A DNA stretch of 64,000 bases from Desulfosarcina widdelii (GCF_009688965.1 NZ_AP021875.1:5332001-5396000), one strand, 5' to 3'. Positions 1 to 9,660 are shown, numbered from the stretch's first letter. Notes: generated by a model from the sequence alone, not told the origin. Program-made: numbers and translations.

Positions 1-2
1 CC

Positions 3-1460
3 CAAGGCATCGGTTTCGGCCTGATCGCGGAGAGTGAAATCCAGGCATTTCTCAACTCGGGGACGATACCTTCACGGGATTTTGCCATTGCCCGGGGGAC
101 GCCGCCTGTTTCCGAGAAACCGCCAGAGGTTCGCTTTTATTTTTCCACCACACCGCTGGGTGTCGGCACCACCCGCGAGGATGGCTCCATCGATTGGAAA
201 AACCGGGGTAGACTACCCCAGGCCAGACCCGGCGAGGTGCTGGCTGAAATCACCCCGAGTCGGCCCGGTACCAGCGGAATGGATGTTTTCGGCAACGAAA
301 TTGTGCCGCCAACGGAAAAATCGGCCCTCCCCAAATGCGGCAAAGGCGTGGCGCTGTCCGAGGAAGGCGACCAGTACATGGCCAGGATCAACGGGATGGT
401 CTTTTTTTCGGACAACAAATTGTCCCTGGTGGAGGCGCTCGTGGTCGAGGGAGATGTGGGCCTGGAAACCGGCCACATCGATTTCGACGGTCACGTGGAA
501 GTCGGCGGCTCGATTCATAAAGGCTATCGTGTAAACTGCAAGAGCCTGCGGGTGGACGATATCCATGAAGCCGAGATCACGGTTGCCGGCGATATGGTTG
601 TCACTGGAGGGATTTATGAATCAACCGTCAAGTGCAAGGGCAGCCTCCAGGTTCCCCAGATTCGCAAATCGCAGATCCGGGTGGGAGGCGACCTGGTGGT
701 GCAAAAAGAGATCATGGAATCGACTATCGAATCCAGCGGTCGATGTCTGATCGAAGACGGCACGATCATTTTTTCCCGGATCAGCGCCAGGGACGGGGTT
801 GTTGCCGGCAACCTCGGCCGGAAAGGCTCCAAACCGAGCATCCTTTTCGTAGGAATCGATCAGCGGGCCAAGCGGCAGATCCGATATACGAAAAACAACC
901 TGGAACTCCAGAAAAAGGAACTGGACCTGCTTTCAAGGGAAGTCGAGGATTTGGAGGAAACCCTCCAGTCCATGGATATCGAAAAAACCGAGCTTTCGAA
1001 AACGCTGTCGCTTCATGTCGATAGAATCGAAGCCATGGAGAATCAGCTCGGGATGCTGGAATCGGGCAGCCGGGAATCCGACGCCCATAAAATACGCCGG
1101 GTCATCGACAACCTGAATTCGGAAAAGGAACGAATCGAAGCCCATTTTCAATCCATCGAAAACGACATGGAAAAATTGTCCTCACGTGTTTTTCAGAAAC
1201 ACGAGGAAATCGAAAACGGGAAGAAGGAAATCATCCTTTTGGAGGAAAGCTTGGCGGAACTCATTGCCCATAAGGCCACGCATCAGCAAGGCGCCGTTGT
1301 GAAGGTCAGCGGCAGCGTATATTCCGGTACAACCGTCACAGGACCCCACGCATCACTAACCATTGGTGACGATTTGGCCAGCCTGGTCATCCATGGGACA
1401 AAACAGATCGATGCGGATGGCAACGAACGGTTCGTGATGCAGATGCAGGGTCTGGAGTAG
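3..1460 (+). CDS. FapA/DUF342 family protein, 5'-truncated by the window edge
   Basis: The reading frame is open from the first bases, so only the last 485 residues are visible and the start lies outside the window. Early residues show the DUF342 pattern DWKNRGRLPQ, then GEVLAEITP and a G-x-DVFG turn. A run of beta-helix-like strands follows (VEGDVG, GHVEVGGSI, VAGDMVVTGGI, VGGDLVV). A strongly charged coiled coil of about 130 residues comes next, roughly bases 880-1280, and the tail is a short beta domain. FapA-type proteins are cytoplasmic and linked to flagellar assembly or polarity and cell-surface processes in many bacteria. The role here is inferred from the family only. The gene is convergent with the Fe-S gene, and a palindromic repeat lies between them. 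Confidence 0.8.
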   Translation, partial: QGIGFGLIAESEIQAFLNSGTIPSRDFAIARGTPPVSEKPPEVRFYFSTTPLGVGTTREDGSIDWKNRGRLPQARPGEVLAEITPSRPGTSGMDVFGNEIVPPTEKSALPKCGKGVALSEEGDQYMARINGMVFFSDNKLSLVEALVVEGDVGLETGHIDFDGHVEVGGSIHKGYRVNCKSLRVDDIHEAEITVAGDMVVTGGIYESTVKCKGSLQVPQIRKSQIRVGGDLVVQKEIMESTIESSGRCLIEDGTIIFSRISARDGVVAGNLGRKGSKPSILFVGIDQRAKRQIRYTKNNLELQKKELDLLSREVEDLEETLQSMDIEKTELSKTLSLHVDRIEAMENQLGMLESGSRESDAHKIRRVIDNLNSEKERIEAHFQSIENDMEKLSSRVFQKHEEIENGKKEIILLEESLAELIAHKATHQQGAVVKVSGSVYSGTTVTGPHASLTIGDDLASLVIHGTKQIDADGNERFVMQMQGLE

Positions 1461-1478
1461 GGGCGCCGCAGTCAGGGG

Positions 1479-1632
1479 GTAAGCGTTCACAGGGTACCGT
1501 ATCTGCTTTGTTACCGGGCACCTGAAGGTTGACCAAACCGTCTGCGTGCCCGGCGCCTCACATCAGCGGCACCCTGTAAACGCTTACTGATCAGGCAGTT
1601 GTGGCACACTGGGCATTCTAACCTCGTGAACG
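1479..1632. repeat. 154-bp palindromic repeat, copy 1
   Basis: The first 109 bases (1479-1587) are bounded by 21-bp inverted ends, GTAAGCGTTCACAGGGTACC... against its near-perfect complement ending in CGCTTAC. Inside is a perfect 8-bp hairpin, CCGGGCAC (1514-1521) with GTGCCCGG (1546-1553). About 45 further bases, to roughly 1632, are also shared with the second copy at 9861-10014. The copies have the same length and spacing and differ at scattered positions. The element sits between two convergent genes, so it could act as a bidirectional terminator. No transposase is nearby, so it looks like a MITE or REP-type element. Confidence 0.85.
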
Positions 1633-1668
1633 TGTGCGTCAGGGGCAACGGCCGCTTGAAATCGACCG

Positions 1669-2832
1669 CTAACCGTTGCGCAGTCGCGGGGGCATGATAA
1701 AGACCCTGCGCAAGCCCTCCTTGAGGGAGATGGCCTCTTCAGGACAGAAGCGGGCGCAGACCCCGCAGCCGAGACAGGAATTTTCTTCCCGGCGCGCTAC
1801 CCCGTCATCATCGAGCGCGATGGCATCCGTGGGGCACCACGATACGCAGGTGCCACAGCCGGTGCAGGCTTCGGTATCGATCAAGGAAAGATAGCAGGTG
1901 GAATTGATCATTGGCAGGGTCCCGTCCCGCCAGAGACGCAAGGTGTCGCAACAGTCCTTGCAGCAGTTGCAGATGCTGGTTTCCGGGCTGTCTTCCCGTG
2001 ATCCCGGGTGAAAGGCTTTATGGATCAGGCCGGCATTTTCCGCCTCTTTCATGATCTGCAGGGCTTCCTCACGGGTGACTTTTTTGGCAAAGCCCTGGGC
2101 GCTGGTATGCCGCGCAGACTTTCCGAAAGAAAAACAATTCCAGACTGGCGCATCCGTTTCGCACGGTTCTCCCAGAAGACTCCTCCGCTGACGGCAGAAG
2201 CAATGTCCCACGGCGATATCGTCGAATTTATCGATGATCGCTTCGACGGTCTGGCTGGGAAGAATTGTTTCCTCGGCGGAACCCAGGGATTTTTCGACCG
2301 GAACGATGCAAATCTTTTTGCCATCGGCTGTGCTGCCGCCCGGAACGGTGCGGTCGACCGAAGGCGCGGCCTTGAACAAAGGGACCAGAGCATCGTAATG
2401 ATGCTGGGTCTGATCCCTGAGTTCGGACAGCAGCGTTTCGAACAGGACGGCAAGCTCCTTTTCCTCATCGCTGCCGGTCAGCGGTCCCATGAAGCGGTAC
2501 TCCATCAGGCCGACCATCATCAACGGCAGGAGCCGGTAGATCATAAGCCCGCTGGAACTGGGCTGGTTGAACACGAGCCCTTTTTGGGCCAGGCTTTCGG
2601 TCAGACGGGTGATTTTTTCTTCCGGCAGTCCACTGGATTCGATCAGTTGATCCAGGGTTTGAGACGGTTTTTCACGAAAGGCGTAAACCAGGTCCAGTTC
2701 TCCCTCCGCATCGCCCACAACGCGCTGGATGATGGCAACAGCGGTTTCGGTAACCGGGAACTGGACCATTCCCTGCCGACAGATCACTTCGGCGGCTCGT
2801 TTCACTTTTTCCGGCAAGAGCGTTGAGGTCAT
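1669..2832 (-). CDS. Fe-S protein with C-terminal 2x[4Fe-4S] ferredoxin domain
   Basis: A protein of 387 residues. The ATG at 2832 was chosen because AAAGGA lies about 11 bases upstream; the frame runs further but without a better site. The N-terminal third reads like a winged-helix module (EKITRLTESLAQKGLVF). The middle holds unusual cysteine groups, GHCFCRQRRS and ICNCCKDCCDTL. The C-terminus has two typical clusters, CTGCGTCVSWCP and CLGCGVCARFCP. The family is widespread in sulfate reducers and other anaerobes. It probably carries electrons or acts as a redox-responsive protein in the cytoplasm, but its partner is unknown. It is transcribed alone, divergent from the pentapeptide-repeat gene. 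Confidence 0.75.
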   Translation of the reverse strand: MTSTLLPEKVKRAAEVICRQGMVQFPVTETAVAIIQRVVGDAEGELDLVYAFREKPSQTLDQLIESSGLPEEKITRLTESLAQKGLVFNQPSSSGLMIYRLLPLMMVGLMEYRFMGPLTGSDEEKELAVLFETLLSELRDQTQHHYDALVPLFKAAPSVDRTVPGGSTADGKKICIVPVEKSLGSAEETILPSQTVEAIIDKFDDIAVGHCFCRQRRSLLGEPCETDAPVWNCFSFGKSARHTSAQGFAKKVTREEALQIMKEAENAGLIHKAFHPGSREDSPETSICNCCKDCCDTLRLWRDGTLPMINSTCYLSLIDTEACTGCGTCVSWCPTDAIALDDDGVARREENSCLGCGVCARFCPEEAISLKEGLRRVFIMPPRLRNG

Positions 2833-3308
2833 AGATCTTTTTCCTTTCGGTGCAGGTTGCGAAGATAGCCCGGAACTCCGATATTTGATTACCCTATCCG
2901 AATCCAATGAACATCGCAACCCGTTGCATGCCGACCGGTTCTGACAATCTTTGTCAATCCGGGGGACAAAAACCGTCCCGGTATGGTGATCCGGATCGCC
3001 CAACCTGACGGCCCGGCAGAGGTGAACATTGATAAATCCTTTACGGGCAAGCGGTTTCATGGATTAAGCCGGATCTGGCACAAAGATGGCATTGTCCCTG
3101 TGAAAATGGATAGTTGGGCGGCGATTGAGAATTACCCATGCGGCCCGGCCGAAAATTCGAATTCGGTTTTTGTATTTGATATCGGTCCTGTTGGCAGGTA
3201 CTATAAAGTCGGTCCACGGTGCCAGTTCAAACAAGTGGCACAATTTTGGCCATGGCTTGCGAGACCATTGATCCATTGCTGTCAATCCATAATGCAAAGG
3301 GAAGCGTC
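2833..3308. other. 476-bp divergent intergenic region
   Basis: This separates the Fe-S gene (minus) from the pentapeptide-repeat lipoprotein gene (plus). Open frames through it lack ribosome sites and have poor composition, so no gene is called. The one structured signal is the sigma-54-like site at 3236-3250. No clear sigma-70 promoter for the Fe-S gene was recognised. Confidence 0.5.
3236..3250 (+). promoter_or_regulatory. Candidate sigma-54 promoter for the pentapeptide-repeat gene
   Basis: TGGCACAATTTTGGC has the perfect -24 block TGGCAC and the invariant GC of the -12 block at the right spacing (consensus TGGCAC-N5-TTGC, with one mismatch in TTGC). It lies 59 bp before the ATG at 3309. 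Upstream activator sites were not identified. Confidence 0.4.
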
Positions 3309-4643
3309 ATGGTTTTCGGGAAAAATCGGAGAAAGTGGCTGCTTATTGTCGGATTTATGTTGCCGTTGCTCTTTACGTTCGGATGCATGCATGGCGAGGA
3401 AACGGAAACGGAAGAGTCCGAGGGCTCATCGAAACCGTTGAGCATTTTCATTTTGAGTCCGCTCAATGAGGACACTTACCTGCAAGGCGAGCAGATCCGT
3501 TTCGCTGCCGATGTCGGCGATGAAGGCCTGAATGGTCAACAGGTCGTGTGGACATCCAATCTGAACGGTGAAATCGGTAATACCCGGGATTTCACATACA
3601 GCGAATTGTCTCCGGGCATGCATACCATCAAGGCAACCCTCAAAGACGACAAGGGGCACGACGCCTCCCATTCCCTTATTGTGATCGTCGACAAGTTCAC
3701 CTGGGCTGCATATTATAGAAAGCATTTCGATCTTAACCCGAGGATCGGTAACGAGCCCATGGACAGCAAAGACGTGGACCGGATCCTTAGAACAACCAAG
3801 AACTTCGACAGGAAAAACTTGAGCGGTCTGGATCTTTCCGGCAAAACATTTGCCGGCGTCTCCTTTGTGGACGCATTCATGGTTCACACCAATTTTTCCA
3901 ATGCCAGGTTTAAAGATGTGAATCTGAGAAATGCAACCATCGAACATGCCAACATGTCCCATTGCGAGTTTAAAGATGTCGAATTCACAGGTGTTGCGTT
4001 CAACAACGTCGATCTGCAGGGTGTCGATTTCTCCAGGATGTACCTGAGAGAATTCGCATTCAACAACGCCAACCTGTCCGATTGCAATTTTCTCCAGACA
4101 GATCTGTCCTATGCTGAAATGACGAACGCTGTGCTCAAAGGCGCCAATCTGGAGCAGGCTGTATTGATCCAGGCCAAACTGGCCAATTCGGATCTTTCCA
4201 ACGTTAACATTCGGGGAACCAAGCTGCTGGACACCGACCTGCGCAATGCCAACCTTTCCGGGGCATCCATCAAAAACGTCACCCTTGTCGATTGTGATGT
4301 TCGCGGTGTGAACTTGAATACAGCGACGTTGACCGACGTAAACATGAACAACGCCAATCTGACAGGGGCACGATTGTCGAAGCTGAATTTCAATAAGGTG
4401 GTTTTATACGGCAGCAATTTCTCGGATTGCGATCTGACCGGATCCGATTTGTCCAACCTCAACCTCGTGGATTCCAATTTCTCCAATGCGATTTTGAAAT
4501 CCGCCGATTTGAGTGGCGCTAATCTCAAGCGGGTCAATTTTAAAAATGCCGACCTCGATGGGGCGATTTTATCCGGCGCCGACCTTGAGGATGCGATTTA
4601 TGTGGATATGGCCAGGAATCTGGATACGGTCGTGGGATTCTAA
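3309..4643 (+). CDS. Pentapeptide-repeat lipoprotein with N-terminal Ig-like domain
   Basis: A protein of 444 residues. The ATG at 3309 is preceded by AAAGGGAAG and begins a lipoprotein signal (KNRRKW, hydrophobic stretch, lipobox FTFGC with Cys near residue 27). Residues 43-130 form an Ig/PKD-like beta domain (QVVWTSNLNGEIG, then HTIKATLKDDKGHDA). From about residue 165 to the end there are tandem A(N/D)Lxx pentapeptides such as ANLSG, ADLSG and SDLSN, which fold as a right-handed quadrilateral beta-helix. The product should be anchored to a membrane and face the periplasm or outside. The ligand is unknown. It is followed 61 bp later by a fibronectin-like gene and may be controlled by sigma-54. 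Confidence 0.8.
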   Translation: MVFGKNRRKWLLIVGFMLPLLFTFGCMHGEETETEESEGSSKPLSIFILSPLNEDTYLQGEQIRFAADVGDEGLNGQQVVWTSNLNGEIGNTRDFTYSELSPGMHTIKATLKDDKGHDASHSLIVIVDKFTWAAYYRKHFDLNPRIGNEPMDSKDVDRILRTTKNFDRKNLSGLDLSGKTFAGVSFVDAFMVHTNFSNARFKDVNLRNATIEHANMSHCEFKDVEFTGVAFNNVDLQGVDFSRMYLREFAFNNANLSDCNFLQTDLSYAEMTNAVLKGANLEQAVLIQAKLANSDLSNVNIRGTKLLDTDLRNANLSGASIKNVTLVDCDVRGVNLNTATLTDVNMNNANLTGARLSKLNFNKVVLYGSNFSDCDLTGSDLSNLNLVDSNFSNAILKSADLSGANLKRVNFKNADLDGAILSGADLEDAIYVDMARNLDTVVGF

Positions 4644-4704
4644 CATTGACGGCTTCGTAATAATTTCAACAATATGGGTAGGAGCCGGAGAAAAGGGCAA
4701 TCTG

Positions 4705-5181
4705 ATGGCTAAGATTCGAAAGTGCAAATTGTGCTGGGAGGCTTCGGCCTCCGAGAATGTCGTCGGCTACAAGCTGTACTGGTCCAGAGGGACCGAGGTC
4801 GGCTACGACTCCAAATATATAAAGATCGGCAATGCAACTGAAATCATTCTTCCCGATGACGTCATTTTTTCGGATGACCCCGTGATGTTCGGTGTGACGG
4901 CCGTTGATCGGGACGGCAACGAATCTGATATGGTTACCATCGACCAGCCCTACCGAATGCAGGTTCCGGAAGCGCCGACGGGGCTGTTGGTCGAGCCTTC
5001 GGATGAGTTCACGCTGTTTCAGACCGGTCAGCCTAAAAATGAGAAGCTGCAGCTCGTCGATTCGAAAAACCAGGATTCCGGCGAAGAGGATCCCCTGGCG
5101 GAGGCCATTGAAAATGGCGGCGCCGTTCAGGTGGCCAAGCTGGAATCCCTTGGCGACAGCGAGAATGACCGGCCGATGTAG
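4705..5181 (+). CDS. Small fibronectin type III-like protein
   Basis: A protein of 158 residues. The ATG at 4705 is preceded by AAAAGGG. Residues 5-90 look like one fibronectin type III fold (LCWEASASENVVGYKLYW, then VMFGVTAVDRDGNESD), followed by an acidic, low-complexity tail with QDSGEEDP. No signal peptide is visible, which is odd for this fold and leaves localisation open. It follows the pentapeptide lipoprotein with the same orientation, suggesting a shared transcript. The protein at 47565 has a similar Fn3 domain in its exported N-terminal half. Confidence 0.6.
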   Translation: MAKIRKCKLCWEASASENVVGYKLYWSRGTEVGYDSKYIKIGNATEIILPDDVIFSDDPVMFGVTAVDRDGNESDMVTIDQPYRMQVPEAPTGLLVEPSDEFTLFQTGQPKNEKLQLVDSKNQDSGEEDPLAEAIENGGAVQVAKLESLGDSENDRPM

Positions 5182-5251
5182 ACGCTACTGTAATCGGCCC
5201 TGCTTTTCCCATCCCGTTCACAATTCCGTCGCCTGCCGCGTGCAGACACGC

Positions 5252-8200
5252 CTATTGTTCTTCCGCTGGTTCAGCATCCTTCCCTTTGGCGGTCGGCCCG
5301 TGTCCATGGGCAAATTCCCAGCGCTTGTCCAGAAAATAGAGGATGGGCACCGTCATGCGTGAAAAGAGCAGCGATGCCACTTCTCCGGCCATCAGGGATA
5401 TGGCCAGTCCCTGAAAAATGGGATCGAAAAGGATCACCGAAGCACCCACCACAACGGCGGCGGCCGTAAGCATCATGGGGCGGAAGCGCACCGCTCCGGC
5501 ATCGATGACGGCCTGGTCCAGCGGAGCTCCTTCCGACAGGCGCAGTTCGATGAAGTCCACAAGGATGATGGAATTTCTCACGACGATGCCGGCGCCGGCA
5601 ATAAAGCCGATCATTGATGTGGCCGTGAAAAACGCTCCCATGGCCCAATGGGCCGGTAAAATACCGATCAATGAAAAGGGGATGGCGGCCATGATGACCA
5701 GCGGTGTGGAAAAAGACTGGAACCATCCCACCACCAGTACGAAGATCAGCACCAGCACAACGGCAAAGGCGATCCCCAGATCCCTGAATACTTCGTAGGT
5801 AATGTGCCACTCGCCGTCCCATTTCATGGCAAAGCGCTGATCGCTTTCGGGCAGCGCCGCCGTGTGCTGGGCGATGCGGTATCCTTCTGGCAGCGTGAGG
5901 GCGTCGATTTTCTTGCGCATTTCCAGGATGGCGTAAACCGGGCTCTCCTTGGCGCCGGCGACATCGGCGATCACATAAACCACGGGCATGAGATTTTTAT
6001 GGTAGATGCTGCGGTCCACCGGCGTTTCCCGGACAGTGACCAGGTCGGACAGGGCCACCAATCGGCCGTCGGCCGCGCTCACGTTGATGGCCTTGAGCTG
6101 GTCCAGGCTGGCCCGCTGGGCCAAGGGCGGCTGCAGCACAATGGCCACATCCTCTTTTTCCTGCGATTGGTGCAGCAGCCCGGCTTGGGAGCCGGAAAGC
6201 GCGGTCTGCAGGGTCTGGGTGATGTGGGCCACGCTGATGCCGTGAAGGGCCGCCTTTTCCTGGTCCACGGTGATCTGGTAGCGGGGCTGGTCTTCCTCCA
6301 TGTACCAGTCCACGTCGACGACTCCTTCGGTCTGCTCGAAGATGTCACGGATTTGTTTGGCCAGCTCGCGCTGGCGCTGGTAGTCGGGGCCGTACACCTC
6401 GGCCACCAGGGTTGAAAGAACCGGCGGTCCGGGAGGCACTTCGGCCACTTTCAGCCGGGCGCCGTAGCGCTCGGCAATGGCCTGCAGCGGTGGGCGTACG
6501 CGTTTGGCGATGTCGTGGCTCTGCTGCTTGCGATGATGTTTGCCGGCCAGATTCACCTGGATGTCGGCCAGGTTGGGCGAACGCCGCAGGTAGTAATGGC
6601 GCACCAGGCCGTTGAAATTGAAGGGACCTGCGGTGCCCACATGGATCTGGTAATCCACGACTTCGTTGACCGTAGCCAGATAGTCACTCATTTCGAAAGC
6701 GGCCGCCGCCGTGTCTTCGAGGGTGGCATAGTCAGGCATGTCCAGAATCACCTGGAACTCGCTTTTGTTGTCAAACGGAAGCATTTTGACCTTAACCAAT
6801 CCCACGCCCACCATGGCGCAGGCGCCCAACAGCAATACGGCGACTCCGATGAGAAAGGACCAGCGCCAGCGCGGATTGTGCAGCAGATGGTCCATGACGT
6901 TGCGGTACAACCGCGTGGCCCAATCCTCGGAGGCGTGGTCGCCATGCCCGCCGCCGTGGCCATTGCGTTTCAGCAGGCGGTAGGCGGCCCAAGGGGTGAC
7001 GATGAAGGCCACGATAAGCGAGAACACCATGGCCGCCGACGCCCCCACCGGTATGGGACGCATGTAGGGCCCCATCAGTCCACCGACAAAGGCCATGGGC
7101 AAAATGGCGGCAATGACCGTTAAGGTGGCCAAAATCGTGGGGTTGCCGACTTCGTCCACGGCTTCCACGGCGACCCGGGTGCGCGGGCGATCCTTGTTTT
7201 CCGGCAGGCGGAGGTGGCGGACGATGTTCTCCACCACCACGATGGCGTCATCGACCAAAATACCGATGGAAAAAATCAGGGCGAACAGGGTGATGCGGTT
7301 GAGCGTATAGCCGTACAGGTAGAAGATGGCCATGGTCAGCGCCAGCGTTACCGGTATGGCAAACGCCACCACACCGGATTCGCGATGGCCCAGCGTGAAC
7401 CAGATAAGGATGGTCACCGAGACGATGGCGATCATCATGTGCAGCAGCAGTTCGTCGCTCTTCTCCTTGGCGGTTTCCCCGTAGTGGCGGGTAACCGTGA
7501 CGTGGATGTTATCCGGAATGACCTTGCCCTTGAGAGTCTCTACGCGCTCCAGCACCTTTTCCGCGACGCTGATGGCGTTGGTGCCCTTGCGTTTGGCCAG
7601 CGTCAGGGTGACCGCCGGATAGGGGGCCTTGGCTGCCTCGGTTGAGGAAATGCCTTTTTCTCCTGCCGCCGGTCCGGTGCCGAAAAAGACATAGTTGTCC
7701 GGCAGCGGCGGGCCATCGGAAATGGTGGCTACATCTCCCAGATAGACCGGGCGCCCCTGGTGGGCCGCCACCACCACGTTCCTGACATCTTCGGGCGTCT
7801 GCAAAAATCCGCCGATATGAACGATGATCTGGCCTTCGGGTGAAGGATAGCTGCCGGCGTCGGCCGCCTGGTTGGCGGCAAATACCAGACGGGAAACGGC
7901 CACCGGGTCGAGGCCGTATCCGGCCATGCGGACTGGATCCAACTGGACCTCCACGCGCCGGCTTTCTCCACCGATGAGTGAGGTGATGGAGACATTGGGT
8001 TCCCGCTTGACCTGATCCTCGACTTCCGCCGCCACCCGGCGCAGCAGATAGGGCTCGACTTCATTGCTCCAGAGCGTCAATGCCAGGATGGGCACATCGT
8101 TGATGTATCGCGGTTTGACCAGGGGAGGGGTGATGCAGCAGGGAATGCGGTCCATGTTGGCCATGAGCTTGGACTGCAGCCGCACGATGGCCTCTTCCTC

Positions 8201-8521
8201 GTTCTGGCCGACATAGAAGCGTACGATGGCCATGGCCATGCCTGGCATGCTGGTGGTGTAGATGTATTCCACACCGGGGATCTCCCATAACAGCTTCTCC
8301 ATGGGCCGGGTTACCCGCTGTTCCACCTCGGCGGCATCGGAACCGGGCATCTGTACGAAGATGTCGATCATGGGTACGACGATCTGGGGCTCCTCCTCCC
8401 TGGGCAGGGCCACCACGGCGGCCATGCCGAGCAAAACCGAGGCCACAATGATCAACGGGGTCAGCTTGGACTGGATGAAATATCCGGCGATTTTTCCGGC
8501 AGGACCATATGCATTGCTCAT
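5252..8521 (-). CDS. RND-family efflux transporter, inner-membrane permease
   Basis: A protein of 1089 residues, the usual size for AcrB-like pumps. It shows the RND plan: a first membrane helix, a large porter domain (GVEYIYTTSMPGMAM, GYGLDPVAVSRLV), a helix block, a second porter domain and a final helix block. The proton-relay aspartates are present in VDDAIVVVENIV. The TM10 lysine of AcrB is replaced by Arg in GIVVRNSII. It would export hydrophobic compounds or metals by proton antiport through the TolC protein encoded upstream; the substrate cannot be read. Its ATG overlaps the adaptor stop codon (ATGA), showing tight coupling. Confidence 0.9.
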   Translation of the reverse strand: MSNAYGPAGKIAGYFIQSKLTPLIIVASVLLGMAAVVALPREEEPQIVVPMIDIFVQMPGSDAAEVEQRVTRPMEKLLWEIPGVEYIYTTSMPGMAMAIVRFYVGQNEEEAIVRLQSKLMANMDRIPCCITPPLVKPRYINDVPILALTLWSNEVEPYLLRRVAAEVEDQVKREPNVSITSLIGGESRRVEVQLDPVRMAGYGLDPVAVSRLVFAANQAADAGSYPSPEGQIIVHIGGFLQTPEDVRNVVVAAHQGRPVYLGDVATISDGPPLPDNYVFFGTGPAAGEKGISSTEAAKAPYPAVTLTLAKRKGTNAISVAEKVLERVETLKGKVIPDNIHVTVTRHYGETAKEKSDELLLHMMIAIVSVTILIWFTLGHRESGVVAFAIPVTLALTMAIFYLYGYTLNRITLFALIFSIGILVDDAIVVVENIVRHLRLPENKDRPRTRVAVEAVDEVGNPTILATLTVIAAILPMAFVGGLMGPYMRPIPVGASAAMVFSLIVAFIVTPWAAYRLLKRNGHGGGHGDHASEDWATRLYRNVMDHLLHNPRWRWSFLIGVAVLLLGACAMVGVGLVKVKMLPFDNKSEFQVILDMPDYATLEDTAAAAFEMSDYLATVNEVVDYQIHVGTAGPFNFNGLVRHYYLRRSPNLADIQVNLAGKHHRKQQSHDIAKRVRPPLQAIAERYGARLKVAEVPPGPPVLSTLVAEVYGPDYQRQRELAKQIRDIFEQTEGVVDVDWYMEEDQPRYQITVDQEKAALHGISVAHITQTLQTALSGSQAGLLHQSQEKEDVAIVLQPPLAQRASLDQLKAINVSAADGRLVALSDLVTVRETPVDRSIYHKNLMPVVYVIADVAGAKESPVYAILEMRKKIDALTLPEGYRIAQHTAALPESDQRFAMKWDGEWHITYEVFRDLGIAFAVVLVLIFVLVVGWFQSFSTPLVIMAAIPFSLIGILPAHWAMGAFFTATSMIGFIAGAGIVVRNSIILVDFIELRLSEGAPLDQAVIDAGAVRFRPMMLTAAAVVVGASVILFDPIFQGLAISLMAGEVASLLFSRMTVPILYFLDKRWEFAHGHGPTAKGKDAEPAEEQ

Positions 8522-9660
8522 TTTTCAGGCTCCACGGCGGATCCATTGGTCAATTCTGGTGTGGGAGCGGCTATCAGCCGGGTGCCGTCCTTGATTCCCG
8601 AGATGACTTCGACCTGGTCCCCGTAGGTCCGGCCGGTTCGGATCAGCCGGAATCGGGCAGTGTTCTTTTCATCTACGATGAAGACACCGGTCAACTGCCC
8701 TTCCCGAACCACGGCGGCATCCGGAATGCGGATGGACTGCTGCTGCCCGATGGTCAGGGATACCCGTGCGAACATGCCCGATCGCAGGGCCTCGACACCG
8801 GAGACGCCCACCTGGACGATGAAGCTCCGGCTGCCCTGATCGGCCGATGGAACGATCACGTCTACCGTGCCGGCGATTGACGCGCTGCCGGCCGCTGGAA
8901 TCCGGACCTCCACCGGCTGGCCTGTGCGGACCGACTGGATGTATGTTTCGGGAACCACCAGGTCCACCCGGAAGCCCCCCTCACGCTCCAGCGTCAACAA
9001 AGGGGTGCCCGGTGCGGCCAGCGCACCCGAATCGGCCAGTTTGGCGGTTACCCTGCCGTCAAAAGGAGCCAGGACACGGGCATCTTTGCGGGCCACGGCC
9101 GCGGCGTCCACTGCGGCCTGTGCCTGTTTGATCCGATATCGGGCTGCTTCCACCATGGCCTGGGCCTGCTTGAGGGCAGCCTGGGCCTGCTTGTATTGAG
9201 CCTCGACGGTTTCGAACGCTTCCTGGGTGATGGCGTGGCCTTCCAGCATGGTACGGTTGCGTTCGTAAGACAATCGCGCCCGCTGGGCACCCGCTTCGGC
9301 CGCCGTCTGCGCCGACAAGGCGCCAGCTTCGGCTTTCTGCGCTTCGGACAGGGCTGCCCGGGCCTGATTAAGCTGAGCGGCGACCTGACGCTCGTCCAGT
9401 ACCACCAGAAGATCGCCCTGCTTCACCGCGTCGCCTTCCTTGACATTGAAGGACTGGATCACGCCCATCAGTTTGCTGGAAACTGTGGCCGACAGCCGGG
9501 CTTTCACCGTGCCCACGGCGTCGTAGAAAACGGGTTGAACCTTTTCCTGCACTTGTATTACCGGTACCGAAACGGCAGGGCCGGCCGGCCGCACCGTATT
9601 GCCCGGCTCGATTTTCTCCGAGCAGCCGATGGTCAGGATCAGCAGGATGATAGCGAACAT
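8518..9660 (-). CDS. RND periplasmic adaptor (membrane fusion protein), lipoprotein type
   Basis: A protein of 380 residues from the ATG at 9660. It begins with a hydrophobic segment and the lipobox-like LTIGC. This start lacks basic residues, and the frame is open further upstream (ATG at 9804, TTGs between), so the true start may be 9-70 codons earlier. HlyD/AcrA features follow: a lipoyl half (LMGVIQSFNVKEGDAVKQGD), an Ala/Gln-rich coiled coil, the second half (VLAPFDGRVTAKLADSG), then beta-barrel and membrane-proximal domains. It links the RND pump to TolC in the periplasm. The stop overlaps the pump start by 4 bp. A palindromic repeat separates it from tolC. Confidence 0.85.
   Translation of the reverse strand: MFAIILLILTIGCSEKIEPGNTVRPAGPAVSVPVIQVQEKVQPVFYDAVGTVKARLSATVSSKLMGVIQSFNVKEGDAVKQGDLLVVLDERQVAAQLNQARAALSEAQKAEAGALSAQTAAEAGAQRARLSYERNRTMLEGHAITQEAFETVEAQYKQAQAALKQAQAMVEAARYRIKQAQAAVDAAAVARKDARVLAPFDGRVTAKLADSGALAAPGTPLLTLEREGGFRVDLVVPETYIQSVRTGQPVEVRIPAAGSASIAGTVDVIVPSADQGSRSFIVQVGVSGVEALRSGMFARVSLTIGQQQSIRIPDAAVVREGQLTGVFIVDEKNTARFRLIRTGRTYGDQVEVISGIKDGTRLIAAPTPELTNGSAVEPEK

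Noticed and set aside
2983..3441. Open frame of 152 codons between the Fe-S and pentapeptide genes
   Set aside because: It overlaps the pentapeptide gene in another frame, has no ribosome site and has unlike composition; the lipoprotein start at 3309 explains the region better.
5804..7123. Long open frames opposite the RND pump
   Set aside because: Antisense shadows in a GC-rich gene; histidine- and glycine-rich translations without family motifs.
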